This document shows positions 45,630 through 57,593 of a DNA stretch of 64,000 bases, piece by piece. A program made the translations under genes and the position numbers. The stretch spans positions 25,719,080-25,783,079 of the forward strand of contig CM070617.1 in assembly GCA_036346255.1 (NCBI GenBank). The letters are read 5' to 3'. The notes beneath the pieces are model-generated. The model was not told the DNA's origin. It saw only the letters and a program-made list of their open reading frames with translations, and made no database searches. Within the stretch, counting starts at the first letter, position 1. Each line of letters opens with the position of its first letter. The stretch is from Ampelocalamus luodianensis. Taxonomy: Eukaryota; Streptophyta; Magnoliopsida; Poales; Poaceae.

Positions 45630-48600
45630 AACCTCCCCTTAAAGGAATCTCGACCAGAGATTCGCTAATAGAGAAAAGGCTAGAAACTCGGCTTTCGGCT
45701 CTTCTTCACGTTCCCACGTTGCTTCTCCTTCGAGTGGTTGCTCCACCGGACCTTGCAAAAGCGAGCGGTCTTGCTTACGGTGGCGCTCGCGACATCCAAA
45801 ATCTTAAGCGGTTGTTCCTTGTGGTAGATCCTCCTTGATCAATTGATTCCAACGGGCTTGCTCTTACCGCACACGAAGACACTTCTTCAATCGCGAGACA
45901 TGAAAGACATCATGCACTCCTGCTAACGCATCGCGGTAGCTCCAAGCGTAAGCAACTTCTCCACGGCGTTCCAAAATCTTGAGCGGACCAACATACCTAG
46001 GGCAAGCTTCCTTTGGCATGAAACCTTTTGACACCTCGGCGGGTCACCGAAGATAGACAAAATCTTACGGCTCAAATCGAGATCTCGGCGACGGTTATCG
46101 GCGATAGCTCTTACGCTGGTGAGCTATCTTCAATCTTTCTCTTATCATGGCCACTTGCTCTTACGCTTCTCGAATAATGTCGGACCAAAAAGCGATCGTT
46201 CATTTGTTTCGACCAATTCAACGGGTTCTGCGCAGCACGGCCATACAAAGCTTCAAATGGTGACATTTGCGGTCGCTTGATAACTATTGTTGTACGAAAA
46301 CTCGTGCATCGGTAAACTTTTATCCCATCGGGTAGCATTAGCTAGAGCACAAGCTCTCAAGCATATCCTCCAATATCGATTGACTCTTTCGATCGCCCAT
46401 CCATGCATGGATGATACGCAAGATCGAAATTCGATGGGTACCCAATGCTTCATGCAAACTTTGCCAAAATCGAGAGGTGAGCCGAGATCCTCGATCGACA
46501 CTATCTTCTTGGGCACACCATGCAAGCCGACAATTCTAGCCATATACAATTCCGCAAGGCGATCTCACAGTATGTGGTTTTGGTGGCAAGAAATGGCGAC
46601 CTTGGTCAAGCGATCGACTATTACCAGTTGAATCGTAACGATTGGGTCTTGGGTAAGCCGTGATAAAATCCATCCCGATTTCCTCCCACTTCCATTCGGA
46701 ATCTTCAGGTTGCAAAAAACCTCTTTGGTCTCTCGTGTTCCTTCACTTTTTGACAGGTGTCGCACAAGGCAACGAACTCTGCGACTTCTCGCTTCAAATT
46801 TGGCCACCAAAATTTAGTCTTAACATCCTGGTACATCTTGGTGCTTCCAGGGTGGATTGAGTACTTTGAGTCATGGGCTTCCTTTAAGATTAACTGTCTC
46901 AGACCATCGATATCTGGTACACAGATACGCCCATTAATCCAGAGTATGTCTTGATCATCTTTGGTGAAATCCTTGAATTTCCCTTCTGTCATTTTGACCT
47001 TGATGTCTGACAACACAGGATCCTTTGGTTGTGCTTCACGAATTTGCTTCTCTAGGGTAGATGTGACTTCAAATTGGCTACAAATCCCTTGGACACAACT
47101 TCTAGCTTTAGCTTTTGAAATTCTTCATAAAGTTCTGGCAACTTTCCTTTACTTCCAAAGTATTGCAAGAACTCTTACGACTTAGGCGTGCAGACTCGTT
47201 GGCTTTTCCAGATGGTAGTGGATTAGAGATTGTAATCCTTGATCAATTCTAACCATCTTCTCTGTCTCATATTCAGATCCGATTGGGTAAAGATGTACTT
47301 GGACTCTTATGATGCTGTGTAGACTTCACAATTACACCGATGAGGTAATGGCGCCAAATCTTTAAAGCATGCACTACTGCGCTAATTCGGATCATGAGTA
47401 GGGTAATTCTCCTCGTGGGGTCTCAATTGTCTTGACGCTGCAAGCAACAAGACTCTTCCTTCTTGCATCAGGACACATCCTAATCCTTGACGCGAAGCAT
47501 CACAATAGATATCGAAATCCTTGCGAATATCGGCAAAATTAGCATGGGTGAAGTTAAGCGCTTCTTTAACTCTTGGAAGCTTTCCTCACGGTGAGTCCAA
47601 GTGAACTTTTTCTCCTTCTTCAACAATTGCGTAAGAGGCTTAGCAATTGATGAGAATCCTTCGATAAAACAGCGGTAATAACTTTGCCATTCCCAAGAAA
47701 TCGCGAATCGAGTTACGCTTCGGTCGCTCCCAATGTAGCTCGCTTAACTTTAGGGTCAATCGCTACTCCTTGGCTTTGTCATAACATGACCAAGGAAATC
47801 CACTTCCTTCTTCCAAAAGTCACACTTATCGAACTTGGCATACAAGCGATGCTCTCGAGTTTTTCCAATATTATCCTTAAATGCTCTGCGTGTTCTTCCT
47901 CCGACTTGAGTACACGAATATCATCAATGAACACAACTACGAACTTATCCAAGTATTCCATGAATACTTTATTCATCATGTTCATGAAATAGGCGGGGCA
48001 TTAGTCGGACCAAAGGACATGACTAAGAACTCATAATGTCCGCATCGCGTTGAAAAGCGGTCTTGGTATATCCTTAGGACAAATTTTTAGCCGGTGGTAA
48101 CTTTGATCGCGGTCGATCTTCGAGAATAATCCGGCTCCTTTCATCCGATCAAGCGGATCATCTATCCGGGTAGTGGGTACTTGTTTTTGATGGTAACCGT
48201 TGAGAGAAGCGGTAATCAATACACATCCTCATGCTTCCATCTTTCTTCTTGACAAACAACACCGGCGCTCCCACGGCGACGAACTAGGTCTCACGAAACC
48301 TTTCTCAAGAAGTTCTTCTATACGCTTCTTCATCTCTACCAATTCATGGTGGCATCCGATACGGTCTCTTTGAAATTGGTGCTGTCCTCGGCACTAGGTC
48401 GATGACAAACTCAATGTCACGATCCGGTGGCATTCCCGTAATTCTTCGGAAACACATCGGATATTCATCGACCACTGGTACTTCTTCTAAGGCAAGGGTC
48501 TTGGTCGTTTACTAGCAAATGTCCATCACGAACCGAGGTGGCTAGAAACTCTACCTTGTTTCCTTTGGCGTCCTCGATTGTTCACGACTCTTCTGGCCAC

Positions 48601-51259
48601 AATCTAGCACAGACTTTGTGCTTGGATAACCAATCCATGCCAAGAATGACATCTAGGGTTTGGGTATCTAGGACAATTAGGTTGGCTAGAAACTCAACTC
48701 GACTATGAGTAACTTAGCTCCTAAACATCCCACTCTAGTACTTAGCTCTGCTCGGCATGGACTAACAGAGTATGCTTAAGTTGCATAACTTCCAATTTAT
48801 TCTTGGTTGCAAACATTCGAGAAACAAATGAATGCGGCTCGAATCAAACAAAGCGATGCAGTGCATCGAGTTAACGAAACTTACCCGATCTGGCGTCCGG
48901 TGATTCTGGGCTCCTTCCAGAGTGGCGTGGTTGACACGGCCTCGATCACGGATCGCGGTGCTCCTCCCGGCTGACCGGCAACTTCGGCTCCTTGGTTGAT
49001 GCACGGTCTTTGGCGTCTTGGATGGAGTAGCTCCAAGGTTGAAGCGTCTTTGAGTGATTGTTCCTTTGCGGACAGCGATTGGCAAAATGTCCCGGTGACG
49101 GCAAGCGTAATGGACTTTGGTGCGTTCTGCGGTTGCTTCTGGATTGGGGTTGACAGTGCGAGGTTGCGGAAGTTACGGCGGTGGGCGGGGTGTTGAAGTT
49201 GGTGCGGTGCTCAACGAGCGAGTTTGGGGTGAAACACATTGAACTGTGCCGCACTATTCTTGCTCTGTTGTGATTGATGGTTCCCTGCTGAGCCATCCGG
49301 CGTTCTGCTTATCCTCTAACTCCTTGCGTTTGTCTTCTAGAACAAAGGCTTTGTTAACCAACTCCGGAAATCGGGAAAGTATGGCGATCAAACCGACTTG
49401 CGATCCAAAGTGTTTAGTCCTTCAAAAGCGACTCGCGCGAGCCTTATCGGTGGCTACATCTTCTCACGCGTGCGAGCTAGTTGTGAAAACTTGTTGAGGT
49501 AGTCGACACGACATAGCTCCTTGCTTGAGAGCGCGAACTCATCCTTCTTGGTCGATAATGCCTTACGGCACATGATCTTGGCGAAATGCGCGAAAAATTC
49601 TTCCCGTGTGATATCCTGTGGCGCCTCATGAGCGCACGAAGTTCTCCCACCATTCAGCCAGCGGTGCCTTCCATCCGGTGAGTGGCATACGTAACCTTTT
49701 CACGGTCGCTGCCCGAGTGATTAGCGACTTTCTTTCGATAACACGCAGTGTCGCTCGCTTCCACCGGAGAGACGTGTCGAGAAAATGTTGGTGGGCGAGT
49801 CCTCATGAATCTGCAAGTTTGGATGGTCCATGGTGACCATGAGCGGTAGGGCTCCATCTTTGGTGATTGTTGTTGTTGTTGTTCGGTTGTGCATGGCTTG
49901 CATCGAGTCATCATGGTATTCATCACCGAGTCAGGCCGCCATGAAAGCTCCAAAGTTTTGCAAGTCAATTGGGGTGCTTGCGCGGAACCGCTCTGCGGTG
50001 GTTGCTCATTGCCTCCGGTGTGAGGGTGCCGAACCACTTGCGTGATCGACGAGTTTGAACCATCTCGCGAGGCTCCAAAGGTCGATAAGGTAGCAAGCAA
50101 GAGATAAGTTAAGAACTAAGCGGGGTAGGTTAAACCCAACAAAACACGAGATCAAGAAACTCAAATGAAATACCTTTATTACTTAGGGTCTTAGCATGGT
50201 CGCAACAGATGCCTAAGGGCCTTTGCACTCATACTCGCACACAAAAGGAACAACGACCTAAGCACACAAAACTACCGCCTAAAGGCGACTCACTAAATCA
50301 AATCGCTAAGCTCGAAACCGAAACTAAGACCAACTACTCGAAAGCCTCCACAACCGCGCGCGCTCGGCGACGCTGTAGACTCGAGTGGCCGGCATCTTGG
50401 CAAACCGATCCTGATGCCTCGAATCGTGCAGCAGAGCAGGCGTTCGGTGCAATCGCTCTCCTCGGCTCACGGCTCTGCATCTTCTTCGGGCTCACTGGGC
50501 CTTCCTCCGGATCCTCTTGGGATCCTCCTGGTCTTCCTCTTCTTCGGGAACTTGATCGTAGAGGATCTCTTGCAGTGGCGACCTTCTCTTGACTCTCGCA
50601 AGGCTTCATAGACATGATCCAACTCGTGATAGTCCTCTCCGCAGCTCCTCCCGGGCGGCCACGAATCGGGCGAGGTGTACGGCGTAGCGTTGCTCTCCTT
50701 CGTGGGCGGGTAGCGTCTTTGGCAAGTCCACACCGCAGCTTCGAGGATGGTAACGGAAGGCGGTGTCCGAAGCTCGTCGCGTAGATGTTGCGAATCGTAG
50801 CATGGCCAAGCGGCGACTCTCGGATACCTTCCGGCCAAGTGATCTTCCTCACGAGGCGTGCGAAGGTTGGCTCGCCTTGTCGTTCCTCTGGCGTAGATCG
50901 TCGAGCGACAAATCACTCCACGGTTACGACCATTCAGCATCGGTTGTTGCCGACGTCGTGGACGATCAAAACCTCCAAGAACACAGAGCAACTTCCAAAG
51001 CTCGGCGGCGTATCCTCCCGTGCGCTCACCATAGTTACAAGATTTGAGGCATCCACAAGACAGACGAGCAGTAAGAGCAACTTTAAAGCAAATGGGAGAG
51101 AAGAGGTTATAGCAAAAGTTGAGGCGAGAGAGATATGAGAAGAGTTAAGCAATCAATTAACCTTGCAAGTTAATTTTCCTTTAGAAAATAGTTTGGACAC
51201 TCTAAAGACGGCCAATCTAACTAAGGTCAAGACCTACCAATATGGCTCGATACCACCTC
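45630..51259 (-). pseudogene. gag-pol region of the Ty3 element, frame-broken
   Basis: Recognisable pieces in minus-strand order are as follows. A gag zinc knuckle remnant PGHFANRCPQR lies near 49065-49100. A protease active-site remnant ALFDSSRIHLF lies near 48825-48860. Reverse transcriptase pieces are RIDDPLDRMKGAGLFSKID (about 48110-48170) and the catalytic VVFIDDI (about 47925-47945), followed by EEEHAEHLRIILEKLE. The integrase HHCC region, from EAHDSKYSIHPGSTKMYQD to ALCDTCQKVK, lies at about 46750-46895, and an integrase tail QMSPFEALYGR near 46250-46280. A chromodomain-like VRWSNHS lies near 45740-45770. No frame runs through; many breaks are single bases at CG positions. It is non-functional as read. 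Confidence 0.85.
51243..51255 (-). other. Primer-binding site of the Ty3 element
   Basis: The minus strand reads TGGTATCGAGCCA, one base short of the usual initiator-methionine tRNA complement, four bases inside the 5' LTR. It fixes the element's orientation as minus. Confidence 0.85.
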
Positions 51260-54200
51260 TGCCGGGACCTGCATCACGATTACGGAACCTCTGTATATCT
51301 TGCACTAGTCGAGATCACGCTAGTGCACACAGGGTTAACACAGTAAATATCGATCCACACAGCGATAATTAAAGTAAACGATTAGTTTGAATAACAAATA
51401 AGGGTTTTGACCTTATGGTCGAGTTTACACTTATTAAGCCACGCAGGCTAACAGAGAAATAAAGCGGCGAATGAACGGAAAACTCAGCGTAGATCCCACC
51501 AATTCACCACAGCAACCAACGGGATCCGGACCTTAACGAACGATCGACCTTCAACGAACTCCTCCGAAAGCGTAGACTCCTCCACTTCAGTAGGTTTGGG
51601 CGCAAGTTTTACAACAAGCGTGAGTACACAACCGTACTCTCGCAAATCATACCACAGAATGCAATGTATAGATGCGTGCTTATTCCAAAGAAAAGGCTTA
51701 CGTGGTTCTTTTGCATAAAAGCAACATTTGCAATTGAATACGGTAATAGATTGAAAACATACTTCAAAACAAATAGACAATAATAATTTAATGATTGTTT
51801 CCACAAAGACACACAAGCTAAATGATTATTTCACATAGCCATATGATTGAGATCACACAGCCCCATTCCCACATTTTATAAAAACTAACCCTTATGTGAA
51901 ATCACCGAGCATGTCCATGACCGAGGACGCGCTATTCGAATAGTTTGATTAACACTCTGCAGAGGTTGTACACTTTACCCACAAGATACAACTAGTGTAG
52001 CAAGCACCAATCGTAACAAAGCGGTTGAAACTTCATCTCAACATTGACACTCGATGTGCTTACAAACCGTTATACATATCACATAGCCCATGCATAACAC
52101 ACATCGTTGGGCGGGGACGACGAATCCTCCCGTGATGCAACTACCAAGTAGTCACACCTCCACCCTATCACATAGCCTAACCTATCCACGAACATCAATG
52201 CGAGAATCCATAACTTACTAAGTTAGGCCCGTCCCATACGGGCATGTGGTCGTCTTGTAAGGCTCGGTTCAATGGCGCACAAAGTTAAGTCCTTAATTGA
52301 CCAAGGCAAGACTTCCATTTTCTAACTAAGCCACACAGATTATCGCTCCCATCACATAGTCCACCATGTCACACGCTCTCACCACTTGCCTCGCCTAAAT
52401 CCTTTACCACCCAGTTGGTTTTAGTGCAACACATGCCATCACAAAGTAATAACATACAAAGACACGCTTTTACACAAAGTTCCATAGTCACTTAGTCATA
52501 ATTGATATTTGCAACTTACATGAGATGATGACTCGTAGCATGGCTAAGCAATTGTACTCGATCTAACCAACCCACGTTGGTGCTATAATATTACCAACTA
52601 ATAACCAATCTAGGGTGACAAGGAATTATGACATACAAGGCCAAGGTGTGATAACAATTTGGATAATAACTATGCCCAAAGCATTTAAATAAATAATTAA
52701 ACTATCATGCAATAATTTAACACAAGGTAATTTGAAAACGGGTTCAAGATGATCAAAGGTATGACTTGCCTTGGAAAAGGTCTATGTCTCGATCTTGATC
52801 TTGGGGTGCTCCTTCTTCCACAAAATTCCCCAACGAATCGACGTCTACTCGCAAACGAGACACAAACAACAAAACAAATAAATAACAGAGGCAAAACAAA
52901 CTCCAAAAATTAAATAAAAATCTCAGATAAATAGATCTTGAATTTAGACAGATTTAGGAATTTGAATGGGCTCAATCGGAGTTAGGATGCAAAAGTTATG
53001 AGCTTTGGAAGATTGGAAATCTAAAAGAAACCCTAATTACGATTTTCTGGAATTTCCGAATTACTTTTCTATTGAAAATCGGATTATTGCGCAATCGACG
53101 TCATCCGAGGACGTTGGACGGGATGAAAATCGGCTGACAGCGGTCCCACTGCCGCTGACTCGCTCACGGTGACCTGGTCTCTGAGCCTCGAAGTGGGGAC
53201 CGGTGGACCATGCCGCGTGGCGCGCGCGTGGATGCCGACGGCTCCACGCGACGACACGAGGACAGGGGCCGACGCGGCGAGGTGGCGGCGGTGGCGTGCC
53301 ACGCCGGACCCGACGACGGCGGCTCGGGACCGATGGCAACGCGAACGGCGGCTCGGCGAGGTGAGTGGTACCAACGTGTAGCCCTTGCTATTGCGAACCT
53401 AATGAAGTAGAGTGGGTGGTCGGGGCGACGGAGGTGGCCGGCGGCGAGGTTCAAGCGGCGAAGTGCCGGTTGTTGTCGACGACGGCCCGCTGGTTCCGCA
53501 GTGGATGGCACCAGGAGATTGCTTATGCTCGTGCGATCTTGGTGGTGCGATCGGCGAGCTCGATTGCAGCGATGGCGCGAAGAGCTCACGGAGTTGCGGC
53601 GCGCAGATCGCTTCTTCGAGCTTTGCGGCTAGGGTTAGGGTCAGGGTGGCGGCACGCGCGTTGGGATGCGGAGACCGAGGGCTTGCCTCCTTATATAAGC
53701 GCGGCTCGGAAGGTCTAGGCACGGACGCCCAAAACGGCCGAGCGGCGCGCGCGAGGAAATCGGAACGCAGTCCGTCTCGAGACGACGATGGCGTGGCAAG
53801 GCGGGTCCCACACGCCGAGACACGGCTTCGCGTGGTCCGCGTGTGAAACGCCGCGGTACGCGAAACAGATTCGGATCGGCCGCGGATCTTGATCGAACGG
53901 CCACAATCAAAGAAACATTCGGACAACTCCGGTTGCCTTATGCGCGTCTAGCCGCTCATCTTTGATCGGACGGTGGAGGATGAGCGCGCCGCAGCAGAGA
54001 GAGAGAGAGAGATCGACATGCGGGCCCGCATGTCGGTGGGAAGGCGGCGAGCGAGCCGGGCCGGAGATGGGCCGTGACGTGAGCGAAGGAATGGGCCGAG
54101 TTAAAGAATTCGCCCGAATGGATTTCGAGATTTTAAATAGGTTTTTCATTTTAGAAAATACGTAAATTCAAATGGGCAAAGAAAATAGCAAATGAACTCG

Positions 54201-54421
54201 TAAAAATTCTAGAAAAATCTAGAAAATATATCTCGAGCACATAGAACCCAAATAAAATAGTTTTGGCTATTGTTCATGTTGGGATTATTCACATTAAATG
54301 TTTTTGATTGTAAAGTCCAATATTAAGCTTTTGAAATTAAATTCAAATAAAATTCAAATGGTGAATTTTTCCCTACTAACTATTTAAAAGATTTTTAAGC
54401 TCTGAAAATTGGGATGTTACA
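51260..54421 (-). repeat. 5' LTR of the Ty3 element (3162 bp)
   Basis: Runs from TGTAACATCCC (54421) to GGTCCCGGCA (51260) on the minus strand. The last bases show one change relative to the 3' LTR (CGGCA against CGACA). The TATA box CTTATATAAGG lies near 53688-53697. The palindromes CTATTCGAATAG and CTCTGCAGAG are at 51932-51943 and 51955-51964. It is otherwise colinear with the 3' LTR, with small differences at CG-rich spots. Confidence 0.93.
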
Positions 54422-56094
54422 GTGATCTGCATTACAAGTTACAACATCAGAAGGCATAGAAATTTTACTGAACCAAACCTTGCATAGTCAGATATGCTAT
54501 TAGAGAAAGTTGTAGCACGAGTCATGAGGAAATTACACTTGCTGCATTTGTGGGAAACTGAAAAGAGCGCTAGGGACTGTCCCAGTAAGACCATCATTAT
54601 CCATAAATCTGTTAATCAAACCAGAGCAACAATGTTAGTTGAAATGTTACTTACTAAATCCATTTAATATTCACTTTGTCAATCTTCAGACAACTCACAA
54701 GGTGTTCAGGGACGTCAACGTTGAAAACCATGGTGGTGCTGGTGAGCTTGCAAAGTTATTGTTGCTTAGGTCCCTGTTCAGAGAAAGTTTTTTTTCTTAA
54801 CACCACAAAAGAATCATTAAACTTAAATGTTGATATGTTTTATGTCTTACACATAATTGAGATCAGTTCCATTACTGAGGTCTGGCACTGTCCCATTCAG
54901 TTGGTTGCTTGCTAAACTCCTGCAACAACCCAATAAAGATTTGCAATGTAATTTGCAAGGAATATGAAGTATTAGTTGGTATTCCTTAATGATAGTTACT
55001 TACAGTTCCATCAGGTTAGGCAGGTTGCCGATACTACTAGGAACCGGACCATTGAATTGGTTCCGATCTAGGCGGCTGATACATGTACAACAGGAAAAAG
55101 AATCACTAAATTGAGTAAAAGGGAGTGCAAAACATAAAAAATTGTTTCATCAGGACGTACATGATTTGCAGTGTTTGGACGAGTCCAAGAGATTTTGGGA
55201 TTGGTCCAGTAAATTTGTTGTTGTCAAATAACCTGACAGTGATTACCAAAAGCAGTGAGATAATATGAATGAATAGAGGAACTTAGCAAGTGCAGACGGA
55301 GAGTACGCAGCTTACACATGTATAAGCCTCATATTGGCACTGAAAAGAATTTCATCCATTGGGCCTGTCAACTGGTTCTCACTAAAATGGCTGTTAATTT
55401 GGATGGATGGATCAGCCAATATGGAAATTAGCTCATTTAAGCAGCAGTGTATCATGATTCCTTTTATCCTAGAGCTGGCACAACATTTTAGAACTTACAA
55501 GTGCTTTGTATTGACAAGTCTATCCAATCCTGGGTTTGAACTAGTTGAAACTGGGATTTGTCCTGACAACTGATTGGCCGACAAGTCCAACCAGATGAGA
55601 TTCGAGAGAAGACCAAGTGTTGGGGGGATTCTACCAGTGAATTGATTTGAGTTTAGGGCCCTGCATGAGTGAAATTCGTCAATTGAATTATATCACCTCA
55701 TGAACAGAATAATGTTCATTGAAGATTTCCGTCCAAATTTAAGTGAATTCTTACAGGAATGTGAGCTGTCTTAAGTTGCCTATCTCTTGTGGGATACCAC
55801 CAGTGAAGCTGCATCCAAGCAAAATCCTGAGAAACCAAGAGACATCAGCTTTTTCCCCTCTCTTTTTTTTGGTACTTTCCACAGACCCCAAAAAAGAGTA
55901 ATGTAATCGTATAGTCGCTGTTCTTACAGAGTTGTGAGCTGCTTCAGATTTCCAATGTTTGGAGTAAGTGGACCTCCGACATTTGGATTGTTAGACAGAT
56001 CCCTGCATGTAGTTTATATCAGTGGACTAAAACATGCTCTCTGTTCTTGATCTCTAGATAAACTCGTAGGCTTTAGCTTCTCATTCACTGGAGT

Positions 56095-57593
56095 TAGGGT
56101 GGTCAACGGATCAAACAGTGGTCTTTCCGTATTCATATTTGTATTTCTAAATGAATATGAATTCGAATATTGTCGAATACGAATCGAATAACTACTCAAT
56201 TCGGTCGTATTCGGATATCCTCATAACTTATATAATTGCAAGATATTTATGATACTTTATCTTAGTACATAGCACACCTAATCATTCTAGTTTATCTATT
56301 TCACCTAAAAACATGAATTCATATTAAACTAAAAAGAGAAAATTGCATTGTAAGTCGCTGAACTTACGAGGTTATGTCATTTAGTTCTCTGAACTTGCAT
56401 TTTACTTTCTTAGGCCTCTGAACTTACGAAGTTGTGCCACTTAGCTCCCTGAACTTACATTTTACTTTCTCAGCTCCCTGAACTTGCGAGGTTGTGCCAC
56501 TTAACTCTATGAACTTGCATTGAAGCAAAGTTCATCGGATGCGATGCTGACGACTTCTTCCTCTCTGAGTTCAATGGACTCGTCGCCGTCCCGTTCCAGT
56601 CATATTCATCGTCCCCGTCACCTCACGTCGACAAAAACAATTTTTTCAACACAGGAACAAATCGTGCTCGCGCTTTCGCCGGAGCTCCATCGTCGCAGTT
56701 TGCCGCCGCCCTCGCCCTTGCCTCCTCTGAGTCGGCCGTGTGAGAGAGAGAAGTACATTCCTAGTGCCAGAGCCGGGGCACAATACTTTTCTCTCTCTCA
56801 CGGTAGAAGCTACTTACCCTACACGAAGTCCATTTAACCGTTTACTAACAGAAAAGGCTGAGCTGACGAATCACCGAGAGAGAGAGAGAGAGAGTATTGT
56901 GTCCCTGCTCTAGCACTAGGAATGTATTTCTCTCTCACGACCGACTCAGAGGAGGAAAGGGCGAGGGCGGCGGCAAGCTGCGATAGTGGAGTTCCGGCGA
57001 AGACGCAAGTACGGTGCGTTCCCAAGCCTGAAGAATCCGTTTTTATCGGCGTAAGGTGACGGGGATGATGAACACGGCTGGAATGGGGCGACGACGAGTC
57101 CACCAGACTCGGAGGGGACGAAGTTGCCAGCATCGCATCCAACGAACTTCACTTCAACGCAAGTTCAGAGAGCTAAGTGACACAACCTCGTAAGTTCAGG
57201 AGTCTAAGAAAGTAAATGTAAGTTCAGAGAGTTAAGTAACACAATTTCGCAAGTTCAGAGGGCTGAGAAAATAAAATACATGTTCAGGGAGCTAAGTGAC
57301 ACAACCTCGCAAGTTCAGAAATCTACAATGCAATTTTCTCAACTAAAAATACCCGTTCAACTAATTAGTCATACTGCAATAAAAATATGTATATTGTTTT
57401 ATTGAATTCAAATACGAATAGTGTGGATAATATAACATTTCGGATGACAAAAGTACATATCATATTCGTATCCATATTTTTTATACGAATACGGATAGGA
57501 GAGGAACTGTTAATCCGATAAAAAAAATCTAAATCATATTCGCTACCAACTGAATTCGGATGCCGAATAATTTAGATTCGATTAACACCCCTA
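56095..57593. mobile_element. hAT-type MITE in a receptor-kinase intron
   Basis: Ends read TAGGGTGGTCAACGGATC and, on the other strand, TAGGGGTGTTAATCGAATC, typical of hAT miniature elements. Flanking eight-base repeats are ACTGGAGT (56087-56094) and ACTGGACT (57594-57601), seven of eight matching. Its body is AT-rich with GAATATGAATTCGAATA-like words. A 1005-bp foldback element is inserted inside it, so the original MITE is only about 485 bp. It lies in the intron between exons 3 and 4. Confidence 0.85.
56336..57340. mobile_element. Foldback Mutator-like element, 1005 bp, TSD AACTAAAAA
   Basis: The arms are long inverted repeats of about 480 bases: the left starts GAGAAAATTGCATTGTAAGT and the right, read on the other strand, GAGAAAATTGCATTGTAGAT. 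The outer half of each arm holds three or four copies of a roughly 45-base unit containing CTGAACTTGCGAGGTTGTG followed by CACTTAGCTC. The inner half is GC-rich. Perfect nine-base repeats AACTAAAAA flank it (56327-56335, 57341-57349), the size produced by Mutator-type insertion. The short loop lies near 56810-56870. No transposase is encoded; open frames in the arms are mirror images and are not genes. Confidence 0.88.

Larger units (their letters stand above)
42476..54421 (-). mobile_element. Ty3/gypsy (Tekay-like chromovirus) element, 11.9 kb, TSD GTGAT
   Basis: A complete-length LTR retrotransposon on the minus strand: 5' LTR 54421-51260, internal region 51259-45630, 3' LTR 45629-42476. 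It starts TGTAACATCCCAATTTTC and ends GGTCCCGACA. GTGAT flanks it at 42471-42475 and 54422-54426. The primer site TGGTATCGAGCCA (51255-51243, initiator Met tRNA) lies four bases inside the 5' LTR. A purine tract TTAAGGGGAGGTT precedes the 3' LTR. Gag, protease, RT, RNase H and integrase follow in Ty3 order with a chromodomain-like tail, all with many frame breaks. LTR length and domain order fit the Tekay/Del lineage. Confidence 0.95.

Noticed and set aside
56520..57152. Open frames in the foldback element on both strands
   Set aside because: The left and right frames are mirror images created by the inverted repeat; no domain.
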